A stretch of 64,000 nt of DNA. Source: Lachnospira sp. Lineage in GTDB: Bacteria; Bacillota; Clostridia; Lachnospirales; Lachnospiraceae. Under the pieces are notes generated by a model. That model worked only from the letters and a program-made list of their open reading frames with translations, ran no database searches and had not been told where the DNA came from. The translations under genes and the position numbers were made by a program. The stretch lies in contig JAGATQ010000022.1 in the NCBI GenBank assembly GCA_017621205.1, positions 86,274 to 150,273 on the forward strand, given 5' to 3'. Below, piece after piece: positions 62,733 to 64,000 of this stretch (its first letter is position 1; each line of letters starts with the position of its first letter).

Positions 62733-63440
62733 TTATATTTTCCATATTGTTCCAAAGAACCAGTCCCCTACTACTCTGTAATAGCCTTCCTCATATGCCT
62801 GTTCATCTGTCATGCCCTGTCTGTATGACATTATAAAAATAAAGCGGTCTCTATCTTCTTCTTGGTTATAGTACATAATCCAATCTCCCCCCACCTTTTT
62901 AGTTATTTCATAAAATCTTGTATTTTCCAAAATATATCTCGCATTTTCTTCAAATTTTTTTGATAGTTTTTTCTCTATTCCCTTATAATTACTATCATAA
63001 TATATACCTTTGTACTTTAATCCAGTAGAGAACCCATCTCCCTCGCCTACAACAGAATCTACCTTCTCTACAATATAATCAAACCGCTCTTGATTCTCGG
63101 CAAAGTCATATACTATCTGGGGTGGCTCTCCCAACCTTTCAGTATCCCATACATAATCTTTGGGTAATTCTTTCTTCTGTTCCGTTGCAGTAGTTGCATT
63201 ATCATCGGAAGCTGGTTCTGTTGTCGGTTCTTTATTTATTTCATTACCCGATGCTGTAGTGTTTCCTTCTGAATTCATGTCTTTTGTTGTTTCTGTCGTT
63301 TTCTCTTCCATTATATTAGTATTGGATGTTCCCTCTTTCCCCTCATCAGTGTTATCCCCTCCAATAAAATAGAAATATCCTGCTAATCCTACAAGTATTA
63401 TTCCTATCACTAATATTACATACAATCCCTTTTTCTTCAT
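62733..63440 (-). CDS. Membrane-anchored secreted protein, unrecognised
   Basis: This is a 235-residue protein: an N-terminal membrane anchor (about 5-27), a low-complexity Glu/Thr/Asn-rich linker (about 30-90) and a C-terminal globular domain (about 95-235; VWDTERLGEPPQIVYDF, RFYEITKKVGGDWIMYYNQE). No Cys lipobox is seen. It begins 30 bases after the metzincin gene stop and probably shares its transcript. Not matched to a family I know. Confidence 0.75.
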   Translation of the reverse strand: MKKKGLYVILVIGIILVGLAGYFYFIGGDNTDEGKEGTSNTNIMEEKTTETTKDMNSEGNTTASGNEINKEPTTEPASDDNATTATEQKKELPKDYVWDTERLGEPPQIVYDFAENQERFDYIVEKVDSVVGEGDGFSTGLKYKGIYYDSNYKGIEKKLSKKFEENARYILENTRFYEITKKVGGDWIMYYNQEEDRDRFIFIMSYRQGMTDEQAYEEGYYRVVGDWFFGTIWKI

Positions 63441-63470
63441 ACTATGTCCTACCTTTCCTATACTTACCTC

Positions 63471-64000
63471 TTACTTTACTGCCTCGCTTAACTTCCCCGC
63501 TTCATAATGCTCTATTCCTTTCGCATCCTTATGGGTATATATCGAATAATTATGGAAGCTCTGCAATGAGATACTCGACTTTTCATTACTTTGATTCCTT
63601 GCATATAAAAGCATTACCAGTTCTAAAGAGCTTATCTTATCATAAATTTTACCTTCTCTCATAATTAGTTCTTGTTTTTTTAATCCTTCACACACACGAC
63701 TTATATCAGCTCTTTCACCCTCATACTCATACGCATCATCCAGCCCTAACACATGTCCCATTTCATGCGCTGCGGAACGCTTATATATAACCGCTGATGG
63801 TACCTCATAATATTTTCCTACGTTCTGCTTTAACATCTCCTTGGTTGGCAGATAGATGATTTTCCTGTTTTTCTTTACCACACTATTTCTTCGATAATGG
63901 GAATAATGGTACAGGCTTCGGCTGTTTTTCTTTACAGTTATGTCATCATATGTCTGCTTTGTAAAATACCAGTAGCTTCCGTTGGCAAGGGTTGGCTTTA
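63471..64000 (-). CDS. Matrixin-like metzincin protease, 5' end beyond window
   Basis: The minus-strand frame stays open from the stop at 63471 to the right edge, about 176 residues. An ORF starting at a GTG near 63881 is only its 3' part. The zinc site reads AAHEMGHVLGLDDAY: HExxHxxGxxD, the bacterial matrixin/snapalysin form with Asp as third ligand. The upstream part (KPTLANGSYWYFTKQTYDDI) would be the N-terminal half of the catalytic domain or a propeptide. A secreted or anchored protease is likely, but the N-terminus is not in the window. Confidence 0.75.
   Translation of the reverse strand, partial: KPTLANGSYWYFTKQTYDDITVKKNSRSLYHYSHYRRNSVVKKNRKIIYLPTKEMLKQNVGKYYEVPSAVIYKRSAAHEMGHVLGLDDAYEYEGERADISRVCEGLKKQELIMREGKIYDKISSLELVMLLYARNQSNEKSSISLQSFHNYSIYTHKDAKGIEHYEAGKLSEAVK

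Overview
The window comes from a low-GC, Gram-positive, spore-forming anaerobe of the Clostridia, most likely family Lachnospiraceae. This rests on Firmicutes-type gene content (GdpP, YaaL, a BofA-like protein, a SpoIIQ-like LytM protein, TatD/DnaB/L9/GdpP gene order), strong AGGAGG-type ribosome binding sites, and a Tad pilus locus with the clostridial accessory families DUF6382 and DUF5702. The assignment is inference from gene content; no 16S or tRNA gene was seen. Most genes are on the minus strand.

Layout. 1-2956: truncated large TPR/acidic/coiled-coil protein. 3337-3920: strong promoter, a long non-coding transcript candidate and a terminator. 4038-10733: three-gene condensin operon of the Wadjet/MksBEF type (JetA, JetB, JetC) with no JetD nuclease. 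10797-12153: short repeats, then an ankyrin gene bracketed by inverted repeats. 12214-17740: thioesterase, rsmA, and a sensory group (HAMP membrane protein, sugar-type binding lipoprotein, GGDEF/EAL protein). 17768-22522: tatD, dnaB, rplI, gdpP. 22649-26239: three copies of a hairpin-forming repeat family, a second inverted-repeat element nested in one copy, and a third element type, lying around a NUDIX gene and an alanine symporter. 26346-36054: ilvE, MATE exporter, SpoIIQ-like protein, pfkA, recR-ybaB-dnaX, a flavodoxin/SCP2 protein and a rhomboid protease. 36382-45899: complete Tad (Flp) pilus operon with its promoter, including a 59-residue pilin. 45969-50889: BofA-like gene, yaaL, glycosyltransferase, YbjQ-like protein with a zinc finger, NYN-LOTUS protein, DUF6033. 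51100-52367: cation antiporter behind a probable yybP-ykoY (Mn2+) riboswitch. 52408-55794: PAP2 phosphatase, an EF-G-like GTPase fused to a YacP/Rae1-type NYN nuclease, and a small Cys-rich protein. 55884-59860: 1269-residue sensor with a sugar-binding-type domain, degenerate GGDEF, intact EAL and a beta-solenoid-like tail. 60052-62677: UBA-like protein and an OmpR-type two-component system. 62733-64000: secreted or anchored protein and a truncated metzincin.

How it fits together. Two separate loci pair a sugar-binding-type domain with an intact EAL domain and a degenerate GGDEF domain, so sugar-responsive c-di-GMP breakdown is a plausible theme, and Tad pili are a plausible downstream target (inference). 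The best candidates for undescribed biology are the covarying hairpin repeat family (22649-26239), the GTPase-NYN fusion (52620-55256), the JetABC operon lacking JetD, and the long RNA candidate at 3337-3886.
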